A stretch of 5,325 nt of DNA, taken from positions 1 to 5,325 of the forward strand of contig QILY01000067.1 in the NCBI GenBank assembly GCA_003232155.1, written 5' to 3'. Source of the DNA: Maribacter sp. (GTDB lineage: Bacteria; Bacteroidota; Bacteroidia; Flavobacteriales; Flavobacteriaceae). Positions 4,747 through 5,325 of the stretch are shown piece after piece. Under the pieces are notes generated by a model. It was given only the letters and a program-made list of their open reading frames with translations, did not search any database and was not told the origin of the DNA. The position numbers were made by a program, and so were the translations under genes. The number at the start of each line of letters is the position of its first letter. Within the stretch, counting starts at the first letter, position 1.

Positions 4747-5325
4747 TTACCTCATTCTTTCGGGGGCAAAATAATGAAAAGCAATAGCGAAGGCTATTAC
4801 TGAAACCACAATGCCTATAATGAATATGGTATAGGTAGATCTTAATATTTTATATTTCCGGTTCAACACCAATCCTAAAAAATAAAGGTCTTTGGTCAAA
4901 CTGGTATATATGTATTCTTTGTCTTTTACCAGTTCTTGAATGGCCCACTCATAATCTGATAATTTCATTTTATGAAAATTTCCAAAAAACAGCAAATTCA
5001 CCTTTTTATTTTTTACATCTTCTTTTGTAAATTTCCCACTGGTTACATTAGGTCTAGTAGCTAAAACAGCTAATATCATTGACACAACACTAAAAACAAT
5101 AAAGATTACAGTAGGATAAATCAAATACCCATTAGATGGATTATCTAATTTTGGAATAAGGTTAGACAATACAACAGAAATGATAATTGCATTTACTGAA
5201 AGTAAGATATTAGCTTTGGTATCTGCTATATCACTTAAAGTTAAATGATTTTTAAGGGTGACCCTAAACAAGGTTTGAATACCCCTATCCGGACTCTCAT
5301 TCTTATACTTTGCCTTAAAAGCTTC
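4747..5325 (-). CDS. Pycsar-effector-like (PycTM/DUF5706) membrane protein, C-terminal 192 aa, 5' end beyond the window
   Basis: The frame is open to the right edge, so this is the C-terminal part of a longer protein and not a 174-residue gene starting at the TTG at 5271; the family sequence runs straight through that TTG (RGIQTLFRVTLKNHLTLSDIADTKANILL). The phrase SDIADTKANILLSVNAIIIS is the hallmark of the DUF5706/PycTM membrane domain. Three hydrophobic segments lie at visible residues about 40-58, 67-89 and 165-186, with a cytosolic stretch between the second and third containing TRPNVTSGKFTKEDV and NLLFFGNFHKM. PycTM effectors of Pycsar anti-phage defence respond to cCMP or cUMP by damaging the inner membrane. 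In Flavobacteriia this domain is often fused behind an HD phosphohydrolase domain, which would be off-window here. No cyclase is visible, so a defence role is unproven. The gene converges on the GAF gene. Confidence 0.85.
   Translation of the reverse strand, partial: EAFKAKYKNESPDRGIQTLFRVTLKNHLTLSDIADTKANILLSVNAIIISVVLSNLIPKLDNPSNGYLIYPTVIFIVFSVVSMILAVLATRPNVTSGKFTKEDVKNKKVNLLFFGNFHKMKLSDYEWAIQELVKDKEYIYTSLTKDLYFLGLVLNRKYKILRSTYTIFIIGIVVSVIAFAIAFHYFAPERMR

Noticed and set aside
4747..5271. A complete 174-residue membrane protein starting at TTG 5271
   Set aside because: The frame stays open to the window edge and the upstream residues (SPDRGIQTLFRV) continue the family sequence, so this TTG is an internal leucine codon.
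4747..5325. A complete Pycsar defence system
   Set aside because: Only the membrane-effector-like part is visible; there is no cyclase or other defence gene in the window.

Overview
This is an AT-rich window that most likely comes from a marine or soil member of the Flavobacteriia (Bacteroidota). The evidence is the low GC content, the near absence of Shine-Dalgarno sequences before the starts, and protein families typical of that group: a D-threonine-aldolase-like enzyme beside a RidA-family protein, a long GAF protein with no recognisable output domain, and a DUF5706/PycTM-type membrane protein. No phage or plasmid genes are visible. The assignment rests on recognition of the proteins, not on a search.

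Layout: three genes read leftward from about 2086 and may form one operon. They are a calcineurin-like metallophosphoesterase (1190-2086), a RidA-family protein (671-1135) and a D-threonine aldolase / D-serine dehydratase-like PLP enzyme (667 down to the window edge). The last is interrupted after residue 81 by one in-frame TGA. The reading frame continues intact beyond it with clear family sequence for 140 more codons. A 115-bp divergent spacer separates this group from a rightward 790-residue GAF-domain protein (2202-4574). At the right edge a leftward gene, cut by the window, encodes the three-helix C-terminal part of a Pycsar-effector-like (PycTM/DUF5706) membrane protein.

The convergent spacer between the last two genes (4575-4746) is almost entirely filled by what looks like a small non-autonomous transposable element or dispersed repeat. 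It has 22-24 bp imperfect terminal inverted repeats, is about 159 bp long, and is flanked by a 5-bp direct repeat TAATA whose left copy contains the TAA stop codon of the GAF gene. No transposase is present.

How the genes may work together: the PLP enzyme and the RidA protein are separated by 3 bp. This fits RidA clearing reactive enamine/imine products of PLP-dependent amino-acid chemistry, although the interrupted PLP gene casts doubt on that pair still working. The metallophosphoesterase has a complete set of metal-binding motifs but no identifiable substrate. The GAF protein is presumably a sensor or scaffold. The PycTM-type protein suggests nucleotide-signalled membrane disruption or a domesticated relative of it, but no pyrimidine cyclase is visible in the window.
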